Part shown: piece after piece, positions 1 to 9,595 of the stretch
How the letters are laid out: the number at the start of each line of letters is the position of its first letter
Position numbering within the stretch: position 1 is the first letter of the stretch
Source of the DNA: Costus lasius
Taxonomy: Eukaryota; Streptophyta; Magnoliopsida; Zingiberales; Costaceae
DNA: 64,000 nucleotides
Direction of reading: 5' to 3'
NCBI GenBank assembly: GCA_027563935.2
Contig: JANVAS020000239.1
Coordinates: 4,402,001-4,466,000, forward strand
The notes under the pieces: generated by a model
What the model saw: only the letters and a program-made list of their open reading frames with translations
Told to the model about the DNA's origin: nothing
Database searches by the model: none
Program-made: the position numbers and the translations under genes

Positions 1-143
1 TTGACTAATAGAACGAGAAATTTTGAATGGTTATTTGAATTGTTGTTACCTCCTAGATGATGGAAAATAAATTTTATAAGCTATGTTGATCAGGTTATCG
101 TGTTTTGATCCTGGATACCTATTGCCAAATTTTTTTTATATTA
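1..143. other. Unclassified flank left of E1
   Basis: AT-rich sequence before the inferred LTR edge of E1. I see no coding potential, LTR motif or repeat here. The last five bases, TATTA, would be the left target-site copy of E1, but the matching right copy is not in the window. Confidence 0.4.
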
Positions 144-1639
144 TGAAAGTACCATCCTCTAGGGGTGTGACAAGATCCACGCCTCAAACGTCTTCTCTAC
201 TCGCGCCAATCACGAAGACCACGCGCCAAGGAGAAGGGAAGCGTTGGCGACAAGGAGTGGGCAGCACTACAACTTGTCCCAACCTTGATGCAAAAAGTTT
301 TTCTTATTGTCGTCACCAACAAGACTCTCATGCCAGGAGCAGAGGGGAGGCGACAACAGGAGATGACAAAAGAGACTAGAGCAAAATCTCCCAAGAGAGC
401 CTCTCTATTCATAATAGAAGAGCCAGCTACTCTCTAGATATTTTTCCCATGTGGGACTATGTGCAGGCGCCACCCTTGGGTCTCAAGTTCGAGACTCACC
501 AAGTGAAATGTGCCTATACATATTAATTAACTAAGAGAAAAATTTCTCATATCAATTAACGATTTTATTTTATTCATGTGACTAAAGTGCAAAGCCCAAC
601 CTTGCACTATGACCCTTGTTTGACTTATTTTGACAACTCAGGTCAATAGAGGTCAAACGGGGTCCACTAGAGTCAACTAGTGGTCAAACATGAACAAAAT
701 AAAATATCATCTCCTTATAAGAAATCTCATAGCATCAGCTTCCCAAAATGATCCGAGTCGTACAATGATTCGATCAGAGGCTAACCGATCAATACAGAGT
801 CTCTAGCGTCTAGGCGTGCGATCTTGTAGGTCCCTTTGACGTTGGCAGTGATGACCTAATCATCACAAGCGGTGAGTGGCACCTAACAGTATATCACCAC
901 TACCCAAGTCATCGGAATAAATGTCGCCATCGGCAACCTCAAAACTGTGATAAGGTATAATAGTATCCATGTCCCTTTGCCAGGCTGATCGTCCAAGTTG
1001 GACAAGCCAGCCACACTTGTTTATTCCAACGACGATGGTCATGACTAAATCATGCTAAACCTGGGAGGGGCCACACACTTTTAGTCAAGCACCATCTAGG
1101 GGCCCATGGACATCAAACTTCCTGTAGGGAAGGGGCAAATCCTCTATCGGCAAGATGTACCTCTCGTATTGCTTAAGACATATCCAATGACAACCGTTAT
1201 GACCTCCCAGTTATGGCAAGGCGTTAGGTTGTATCAAAGTATATCCCTTACAACACAAAAATACAATCTTCCTCAAGTCAAAGGATAGATACAACTCTAT
1301 CACTATGAGATTCTTCATGAGACATCAAGAAGAACTCTCACGGTGGGTCGGTCCAGCATATCTCCCTTGATATACCCGTATGCCTGCATTAAGTAACTTG
1401 TGCTAACCAGCGCATAAATGAGTCTCACCCGCACCATAGCTGTCCCCTATCTACTATGGTACTCGACTCGGGACATAAGTAAACTGAGATAGTAATATGT
1501 CGAGGGACATCATCATGTAAACATACATATGCGCATATGTATAATAAACCATGACAACGACAATGTCAGGATATCTATAAATATCAATGTAGTACATTTG
1601 TCTAGACCAAAAGATAGGTCTCAGGGCGTAACACTAACA
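144..1639 (-). repeat. E1 3' LTR
   Basis: About 1.5 kb of noncoding sequence between the plus-strand edge TGAAAGTACC and the edge ending ACTAACA. The right edge is secure because it abuts a polypurine tract identical in form to that of the other copia elements. The left edge is inferred by analogy with LTR ends of related elements that also begin TGAA in this orientation. No partner LTR is in the window. Confidence 0.65.
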
Positions 1640-1654
1640 ATCTCCCACTTGCAC
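1640..1654 (-). promoter_or_regulatory. E1 polypurine tract
   Basis: On the minus strand this reads GTGCAAGTGGGAGAT directly before the LTR start TGTTAG. It is the plus-strand priming site for reverse transcription and is the same motif found in E4, E7, E8 and E10. Confidence 0.8.
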
Positions 1655-4648
1655 TCAGACCTTATTGTTGAGGTACCTTAACCCCATGTGTCGAGTATGA
1701 CCATCATGCTTCTGCTGCGCCAAAGCCTTGGTCAGTGGGTCTGCTAGATTGTTCTCTGTGTCAACTCTACATATCTTCACGTCACCTCTTTCTATGATCT
1801 CCCGGATAAGGTGAAATCACCTGAGTATGTGTTTGGATCGCTGATGTGATCTTAGTTCTTTAGCCTACGCGATCGCATCATTGTTATCACAAAGGAGTTA
1901 AATGGGATTAGCAGCACTAGGAACCACTTGAAGTACAGAAATGAACTTCTTGATCCAAACAGCTTATTTGGCTGCCTCAGATGCCGCAACATACTCTGTC
2001 AGTTGTAGAGTCTGCCATTGTGGATTGCTTGAAGCTCTTCCAGCATATAACACCTCCATTTAGCAAGAACACATAGCCGGACTGCGATTTGAAGACATCT
2101 GGGTCTAATTGGAAAGAAGCATCTATATAACCCTGGATACACAGATCTTCTTGTCCACCATAGACTAAGAATAAATCTTTCGTCTTCCTCATATACTTCA
2201 AAATATTTTTCACGGCTGTCCAATGCTGGACACCGGGGTTAGACTGGTATCTACTAGTTATGCTCATTGCATAAGCCACATCTGGTCTCGTACATAACAT
2301 GGCATACATGAAGGATCCCACTACAGATGCATAAGAGACACGACTCATCTCCTCTTTCTCTGCTTGTGTATAGGGACATTGGCTCCTGGAAAGAGTAATG
2401 CCGTGCCTCATGGGAAGGTAACCCTTCTTGGACTACTCCAAGTGAAACCTTTCCAGCACTTTGTCTATGTACGAGCTCTGACTCAGGGCAAGGAGTTTCT
2501 TGGATCTATCCCGGTAAATCCTCACACCTAGAATGTAGGTGGCCTCCCCTAAGTCTTTTATCTCGAAACACTTCCCCAACCATGTCTTCACAGTGTAAAG
2601 GGTAGGGACATCATTTTAGATGAGCAGTATCTCATCGACATAAAAGACCAGAAATGTGACCAAGCTCCCACTAATTTTCTTGTACACACAGGCATCGTCT
2701 TCGTTCTTGAGGAAGCCATAATCTCTCACAGCTTTGTCAAAACGAATATTCCAACTTCGAGAGGCTTGCTTTAATCTATAAATGGATCTTTTCAGTTTGC
2801 ATACTTTATGAGAATTGGCTAGGTGAATGAACCCCTCAGGCTGTGTCATGAACACATCCTCTGACAGGTTTATATTAAGGAAAGCTGTCTTCATGTCCAT
2901 TTGCTAGATCTCATAATCGTAGAAGGTAGCTAAAGCAAGCATGATCCGAATGGACTTAAACATGGCAACTGGCAAAAAAGTTTCATCATAGTCCACCCCG
3001 TGGACCTGCCTGAAACCTTTGGCCACTAGTCTACCTTTATAGATAACCACATTGCCAACCATGTTTGTCTTCTTTTTGAAGACCCATTTACACCCCATGG
3101 GTTTCACCCCATTAGGCGGCTCAACCAAGTCCCAAACCTGGTTAGCAGATATAGAATCCATCTTGGACCTCATGGCCTCCAGCCATCTCTCGGAGTCTGG
3201 TCCAGCGACCACTTCCGCATAAGTCTTAGGTTCATCCTCAATAATGATAATGTCGCCGTGTTGAGTCGGCAACGACCCATACTTTTCTAGTGCACGACGT
3301 ACCCTCTCAGACCTACGTGGAGCCTGTGCCTGAGCCTCAGGTTGGGCTACAACCTGTACTGGTGGCTCAGATTCCATCTCAACCTCTGTGTTTTGTGGAT
3401 GATCTTGGATCTCGTCTAAATCCAAACTTCTCCCACTAGTTTCTTTCAAGATGAATTCTTTTTCAAGAAAGACAGCGCCACGGGCGAGAAAAACATTGTC
3501 CTCAGTGGGATTATAGAAGTTGTATCCCCTGGTTTCCCTAGGATACTCCACAAACAAACATTTATCTCACCTGGGCTCTAGCTTACTAGAATTTTGACGC
3601 TTAACAAAAGCCTCGCATCCCCAGATCCTCATAAATTGGAGGTTAGGTCATCTCCCAGTCCACAACTCTTGCAGAGATATGGGGACACTTTTAGATGGAA
3701 TGTTATTCAGTGTCAAAGCAGTTGTCCCTAAGGCACGTCCCCAAAAATATGGAGGTAGAGTTGCTTAACTCATCATGCACCGAACCATGTCTAGTAGGGT
3801 TCGATTCCGCCTCTCAGACACTCCATTCCATTGGGGTGTCTCGGGAGGGGTGAGCTGTGAGAGAATCCCACACTCTTTCAAATAGTCAACAAACTCATGG
3901 CTCAAGTACTCCCCGCCTCGATCAGATCAAAGAGCCTTTATGGATCGTCCAAGCTGGTTTTCTACTTCAGTCTTGAACTCCTTGAATTTCTCCAAGGATT
4001 CTGACTTATGTCTTATCAGATAGACATAACCATATCTACTGAAATCGTCAGTAAACATGATGAAGTATATAAACCCACCTTTGGCTTGTTTGTTGAATGG
4101 CCCACACACATCGCTGTGTATCGGATCCCATAAACCTGTGGCCCTTTCACCCTTCTTTGCGAATGGCGCCTTTGTCATTTTGCCCAACAAAAAAGGCTCG
4201 CAAACATCAAATACGTCAAAGGAATCTAAATCCAACAATCCATTTGCATGGAGTTGTTGGATGCGATTCTTGTTGACGTGCCCTAAACGATAGTGCCAAA
4301 GATAAGTGTTATTGAAACCACTTAGCTTGATCCTCTTAGTATTTACGTTGCACAAAGAACTCTGCATGTCCAAGACATACAAGCCATTACAAAGAGTACC
4401 TGAACCATAGAACATGTCTACCAATGAAAAAGAATCGGTGTTCTCTTTGATTACAAAACTGAATCCTTTCCTCGGCAGGGCAGGAATGGATATAATGTTC
4501 TTGGTAATCGATGGTACATAGTAACAACGGTCAAGTTCTAGTTGAAGCCCCGATGGCAGCGAGAGAGTGAGGTGTCCCACGGTCAAAGTTGCAGCCTGTG
4601 CGCCATTACCGACCTGAAGGTCAATCTCTCCTAGTCGAACTGTCCTAC
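1655..4648 (-). pseudogene. E1 copia polyprotein, degenerate 3' part
   Basis: Remnant of a copia Gag-Pol. Open blocks at 3927-4586 (end of protease region, pre-integrase HHCC finger and integrase start), 2904-3557 (integrase tail and RT start), 2616-2900 (RT core) and 1977-2411 (RT end and RNase H) lie in one frame separated by stops, for example TGA at 3927-3929, TAG at 2904-2906 and stops at 2616-2618 and 1977-1979. The final codons near 1655 are in another frame, so at least one indel is present. The RT catalytic box reads YVDE instead of YVDD. The upstream end is cut by E2. Non-functional. Confidence 0.9.
4644..4648. repeat. Presumed left TSD of E2 (CCTAC)
   Basis: Five bases of E1 directly before the E2 LTR start. 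The partner copy would follow the lost 3' LTR, so the call cannot be confirmed. Confidence 0.4.
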
Positions 4649-5648
4649 TGTTGGTGCATATGCACTAGGACCTAGTTTTGGTCCATTATTTGTGCTACTT
4701 AACATAGATATATATATCATTCTAGCATTGTTGTTATCATCTGCGAACATGTACTTATATGATAATGTCTTTGGAGACAGATTGGATCTGTGCTCAAATG
4801 ATTGTCCCCAGTCGATGTACATGAGTGGATATGGGACAACTCTGGTACTTGTGAGACTGACATATGTGCTGGTTAGGCACACGGTGCTAATGCAGACATA
4901 TAGGTATATCAGTGGTGGATATACTGGACCGACCCGCCGTGAGGCAATGACTTGGTGTCACAAGTTATCCTCACAAGTGATAGGAGATGCATTAATCCCT
5001 TGACTTGAGGTCATTGGCCATTCTATATGGTTAGTGACATGCTTTGATACAACCTAACACCTCACCGTAGTTGGGGGGTAATAACGGTTGTCATTGAGCA
5101 TGTCACGAGCCATATGAGAAGGTCAATAGACAGATATAGGATTTGCCCCTTCCTAAGGGAAGCTTGATATCCATGGAGCTCCTCTATAGATCTATGACTG
5201 AAAGTGTCTGGCCATACCCAGGTTAGACCTAATTTAGTCATAGCCATGAGATTGGATGAAAAACAAGTGGTGACACACTTGTCCAATCGGATATCTGTAC
5301 GGCAAAGAGACTGTAATGCATCGGTACCTACTTGCGATAATGGGGATCTCGATGTCGATATCCATTCCGATGACTTGGGTAGCAGTGATGCACTGCTAGG
5401 TGCCACTCATTGCTTGTGATGACCTTAGGTCAGCACTACCAATGTTAGAGGAACCTACAGGGTCGCACACCTTGAAACTCGAGTTCTCGTATTGATCGAC
5501 AAGCCTTATGATCGAGTTATTGGATAACTCGGATCTATTTTGGAGATTCCATCTGCGCCAATGGGCCTGATGAGATGGAAGAGATTTATTGGAGCCAACT
5601 TCCATTTAAGGCATATTAACCATGGTTAGCCCAGTTTGACCTCGGGTT
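4649..5648 (+). repeat. E2 5' LTR, first half
   Basis: First 1000 bp of the E2 LTR, starting TGTTGGTGCATATG. It is interrupted by the solo LTR E3 and resumes at 50982. The two halves add up to about 1937 bp. Small ORFs in it have no recognisable product. Confidence 0.75.
5644..5648. repeat. TSD of E3 (GGGTT), right copy 50977-50981
   Basis: Exact 5-bp duplication of E2 LTR sequence on both sides of the solo LTR. Removing E3 and one copy leaves a continuous E2 LTR. Confidence 0.75.
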
Positions 5649-6316
5649 TAAAAGGATACCAAGAAGTACAAGTGACTTCAATGAAAAACTTGTAGCAAAA
5701 CTAGGAATCCATAGAATCGCATGACATGAGCACATGATCAACCTTGTATAACTTGCATAAAATAAGTTAGAGTATTACCTGTGCCATGATGTGAGAGGCG
5801 ACTTGGAAGATGAAAGGGGCAAGTGCCTCTTCTCCTAAGATGTCACACACAAGATGAGAAAGACTTTCTTCCTTGTGTTCCTTGTGCTAGCAAAGACACC
5901 AAGGAGTCTTGATCGTCTCTTGGAAAGGATGATGTGTGTCCCCTTGGCTGGTTGAACTTCTCTTCCTTGCGTGAAGATGATCCACACGAGAGAGCGAAGA
6001 GAGGAGAAAGCGAGAGGAGGAAGCGAAAAACCGTGGATCCCCAAAAGGGAAAATTCGGCCACCACATATGGTAAGAACCGAATATGTAACTACCTCCATA
6101 ACTCCCCTTTAAATGATCGAAAACTCCTCTTTGAATTGAACCATCCGTTCACAAGTGAACCGGTTCAATCTCAATTTGGTTCAAGCGCCAAATCAAACCA
6201 GCCCTGGTTATAATCTTCTTTGAACCAAATGGCTCAAGATCTAACCACACATCACATTGAACCCCTAATCTTTACGATCAAGCATCAATACTCCGATCAA
6301 AGCTTACCGATCACAT
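5649..6316 (-). repeat. E3 solo LTR, left part
   Basis: Aligns by eye with the U5-side part of the E10 and E4 LTRs (for example the AAGATG...CCTTGTGCTAGCAA block). It ends at the E4 insertion. Confidence 0.75.
6312..6316. repeat. TSD of E4 (CACAT), right copy 49981-49985
   Basis: Exact 5-bp duplication on both sides of E4. Removing E4 and one copy makes the E3 LTR continuous with the family LTR alignment. Confidence 0.9.
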
Positions 6317-7768
6317 TGTAGGGAACCCCTTTCATGAGGGGTGCGAAACCCTAAGTGGCGCAACATGATAGGCAGCGGATTCAAGGGTCGAAGAGCATGC
6401 ATTATATGATCAACTTTCGAAACATGAATAGAGAAGATGCGATTCATACCATAGCCATTTCAAGATGGCGCCTTGGAAGCAAGAGAACAACGAAGGTCTC
6501 CTCCAAATCGTCACACACAAGATGAGCGACGGCTTGCTTCTTGTCGTCCCTTGTGCTAGCAAGGATCGACCAAGATGTCTTTGATCGAAAGGAAAGGGAT
6601 GGAGATGTCGATCTCTCTTGGCCGAATCTTCCTCTATGCTTCAAGTTGTCGCCGCACACCAAAAAGTGTCGAGAGGAATGAGTTTGAGTGACGAGAATAG
6701 AGAACCCTCTATTCGAACGTGAGCCATCTCCAAGTGGAGATCATGGTTACTAAAAATAGCAACCACTCATCGCTCCAATGTTCACGCCAAGTGAACATGT
6801 CGCCATGCCTTGAACCATGCGCTCATTTCATGAGCTAGTTCAATTTGGTTCGGTTTAAGAACCAATCAAGCCAAGCAATCAAGTCTAGATCTCAAATAAA
6901 CCCTAAGCCTCCAGATCTAACCGTTGATCTCTTGATGCTTCTGATCTCACCGATCTAGCATCTATTCTCTCGATCGAAGCTTACCGATCTCAAGCCCTAA
7001 TCAATCAAACATGATCAGACCAGATCTCACTTACAATCAGAGATCAAATCCCTTTAAACTGAACTTAAACAATTCAGTCCACACGATCTGACTTAAGTAA
7101 GCCATATCATCAAATTGTGCGACCCTGAGGGTTTCCTTTAAATGTCGGTAACGATAACTCACGTCATCACGATCAGTGAGGGGTATCTAGCAACACATCA
7201 CTGTCTCCCGATATAAAGGAAAGAGTCTTCCAAGACTACACCCAAAATACAGCACAAGCGTGAATCAACTTCACTAAGCATACATATTTCCTTTGCCACT
7301 GGATGTTCTTATTGGACAAGCGTGTCAAGCTTGTAATTCCAATATGATGAGCATGATTAGATCAGATGATCACAGTCACCCGGGTATGGCCATACACTTT
7401 CTCAATCATCTCATCCAGGGGGCCCATTAGAACATCGCACTCCTTAAACAAGGAGACGACAATCCTATGTCTATCACTAGTGCCCTAACATGACTCAAGC
7501 TCACCATCCAAGATAGTCTATAATCATTATGTTTCAAATGATATTGAACTACCTCAAAACAAAGACAATCATCATTTAGAAACACAAGTAATCTCAAGTC
7601 AGAGGAAATGTGCCACTTGTTACAATCAAGGATTATTCACATTGTGACAAGCAACTGAATATCCTAGTAGGGTCTGTCCGGTACATCCAATGTACCCATG
7701 AGTCTACATCTTATTCCATGCTCGAAGCATCCTATAAGATTAGAACACATATTAGTCTTAACCATATC
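6317..7768 (-). repeat. E4 3' LTR, first segment
   Basis: Begins TGTAGGGAACCCC on the plus strand, identical to the start of the partner LTR at 48310. It runs 1452 bp to the E5 insertion and resumes at 42366. Confidence 0.92.
7764..7768. repeat. TSD of E5 (ATATC), right copy 42361-42365
   Basis: Exact 5-bp copies directly outside TGTAACATCC on the left and GGATGTTACA on the right. The uninterrupted LTR partner (48310-49980) contains a single ATATC at this place, confirming an empty site. Confidence 0.93.
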
Positions 7769-7833
7769 TGTAACATCCCGTTATCTTAACCCCAAACAAG
7801 CAACACAATTCATGAAAGAAACAGGATGTTACA
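7769..7833 (+). repeat. E5 inverted U5 stub replacing the 5' LTR
   Basis: These 65 bp match the reverse complement of the last 63 bp of the 3' LTR (42298-42360) without a mismatch. The segment is followed directly by the normal post-LTR bases and primer site. The LTR terminus itself holds a 7-bp inverted repeat, AACATCC and GGATGTT, about 60 bp apart, so the stub looks like this hairpin loop in flipped orientation. Because a target duplication abuts it, the structure probably existed in the DNA that integrated. Confidence 0.85.
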
Positions 7834-7836
7834 GAA

Positions 7837-7850
7837 TGGTATCAGAGCAG
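7837..7850 (+). promoter_or_regulatory. E5 primer binding site
   Basis: TGGTATCAGAGCAG, three bases after the terminal ACA; initiator methionine tRNA type. Confidence 0.85.
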
Positions 7851-7960
7851 TTGGCTAGCTAAAACTTAGTTCAGGGGGAAAACATGTTTGTGTATTGCTA
7901 GACACCTGATAGGTTTATGTTTGTTTTCCTGACTATGGTATGTGTGTGTAGGAATTTAAG

Positions 7961-8167
7961 ATGGTGCGAACCAGAGGAAATGCTAGTGGCGAGGATGAGC
8001 AGCCTTCGAACCTCACGAGAACTATTGAGGCTCTGACTGGCATGGTACAGCAACAAGGTGCCATGATAGAGAGGCAAGCTCAGATGCTGCAGCAGCAACA
8101 GACTCAGCATCAAGAGGCACAACAGCAGCTTTTGCAGCAGTTGACTCAAGAGAGACCCCAGACTACT
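7961..8167 (+). pseudogene. E5 gag, N-terminal part
   Basis: The first 69 codons of a gypsy Gag from the ATG at 7961: basic start (MVRTRGN), then a glutamine-rich, coiled-coil-like stretch from about residue 30. The frame is cut by E6 after 8167. Deleting E6 and one CTACT copy brings codon 70 into phase with the Gag at 25919, so this is the true start of the split gene. Confidence 0.85.
8163..8167. repeat. TSD of E6 (CTACT), right copy 25914-25918
   Basis: Exact 5-bp copies around E6. Removal of E6 and one copy restores the phase of the E5 gag frame. Confidence 0.93.
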
Positions 8168-9595
8168 TGAAGTAGAATTATACCCCAAGGACTTCCTAAG
8201 GTAATAAGCTCTAGATGACGATTGGAATTAGACACATGCAATCGATTTAATTAGAATGGAAGTAAGCCTACGCATATGATTTGATCAGTGCTTGAAAGAA
8301 AGAACTCCTAACATGCCGCATGCAACCTAATGGAAATGAACTACTTGGTTAGAATCGACCTGATGGCCCCCTTTAGGGAAGGGGGCCTGAACCCCTTTCT
8401 TTGACTCCCCCTGCTCCCGAATCTTGGCGATGAAGCTGAGAATGGGATTATTAAGTGAACTACAATCAACTCAAAGATGACAAGAGGTGCTGGACCGAAA
8501 ACAACTCCCAAGCACCCTAAACTAACACCAATCCTTAGAAAGTTCTTGGTCAGGTCTTCAACACGTTGCTGTGCGCTTCAAAGGGATCTTCAACCTTGCT
8601 TCTTCAACCTCACGTACGCCCAAGGATGGAACACTTGAAGGGAGGAAGCGAGGAAGGTTGTCTCGGTATGAGAGGGAAGAGAGGGAAGCGAGGGAAGAGA
8701 GCTGGGCTCTCGGCTACCACACAGCAGGTTTTCAACGATTGTTTTTTTTTGTTCTTAAAATTGATAAGCTACCTCCCCAAACCAATGTACAAGTCTTTTA
8801 ACCTCTCCCTCCAACGTTCCACTGTCCAGCTGGGATGGAGTTCAAATAGCATTCTGATTGCAGGGTTGGCGTATTTCCTCTTTAAGGTAAGCAACTTTCT
8901 TGTCCTGGACTGCGCCTCCTTTTCTTATGTCTGCAACTGACATTTGCCTGGTTAAGCAAGCAAACCAGCTTGCTTGTAGCTCCTCTTGCGTAGGGCTGGC
9001 GTATTTCCTCTTTAAGGCAAGCAACTTTCTTGTCCTGGGCTGCTCCTCCTTCTTTATGTATGCAACTGATACTCGCCTGGTTAAACAAACAAACCGGCTT
9101 GCTTGTAGCTCCTCTTGTGCAGGTCCCTTGCTGCTATCCTCCCTTGTCGTCTATTGGGCGTTTGGCACTTACCATTAGCTGCAATGCTGGCTGACATGTG
9201 CTGATCATTTGGACCCGCCTATTGCTGTTGATTTGTATTGAAGCTGGGCAGCAAGGGAGGGGGTCTTGGGCTCATCGTCTGGGCCAGTGATAGGGTCCCT
9301 TGTGGCTGCTTAAGTGGGCTGAAGGAGGGAGGCAGGTGACTTGTACAAGTACACACTCAATCCTAACTAGTGCATCCTATTACATCCACTACAAAAGTAA
9401 ATAACAAAATGCCTAGGCTACCCTCCCTAAACTACCCCTAGGCACCCTGAGGTGCTACAAAAGTGCTGTCCTGCAACACATAAGCAAGACAGACTTACAA
9501 AACAATCATCATGGCTGACAGATCATTTAGAGGCCCCGTACCTATCGGGGGGCTTCCTACTTCTCTTAGATCTTCTGGGTGGTGCTCCTGCATCA
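8168..9595 (-). repeat. E6 3' LTR
   Basis: 1428 bp, from TGAAGTAGAATTA to CTCCTGCATCA on the plus strand. The minus-strand polyprotein stop is at 9523-9525, so about 23 codons and the stop lie in the LTR. It contains a 130-bp tandem duplication. Confidence 0.92.
8871..9126. repeat. 130-bp tandem duplication in E6 3' LTR
   Basis: Two units starting GTATTTCCTCTTTAAGG at 8871 and 9001, with about 10 percent difference. The same pair is in the other LTR (25189 and 25319). Confidence 0.85.

Larger units (their letters stand above)
144..4648 (-). mobile_element. E1: old Ty1/copia element, 3' portion
   Basis: Minus-strand copia element. Its 3' LTR and the 3' two thirds of its polyprotein are visible; the gag, leader and 5' LTR are missing because E2 inserted at 4649. 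The order pre-integrase, integrase, RT, RNase H on the minus strand identifies copia. It carries many stops and at least one frameshift, so it is one of the oldest layers. The missing 5' part should lie to the right of E2, but E2 is itself broken at about 55503, so it may be lost or outside the window. Confidence 0.85.

Noticed and set aside
1106..1288. A 60-codon plus-strand ORF in the E1 LTR
   Set aside because: Isolated chance frame in a decayed LTR with no match to other elements in the window.
7769..7833. A MITE or DNA transposon with terminal inverted repeats
   Set aside because: The inverted match is to the 3' LTR end of E5 itself, 34 kb away, and a retrotransposon primer site follows directly.
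8566..9178. Several ORFs of 60-124 codons on both strands, repeated at 24884-25496
   Set aside because: They lie in the two copies of the E6 LTR, including its 130-bp duplication; similarity between copies reflects LTR identity, not selection on protein.
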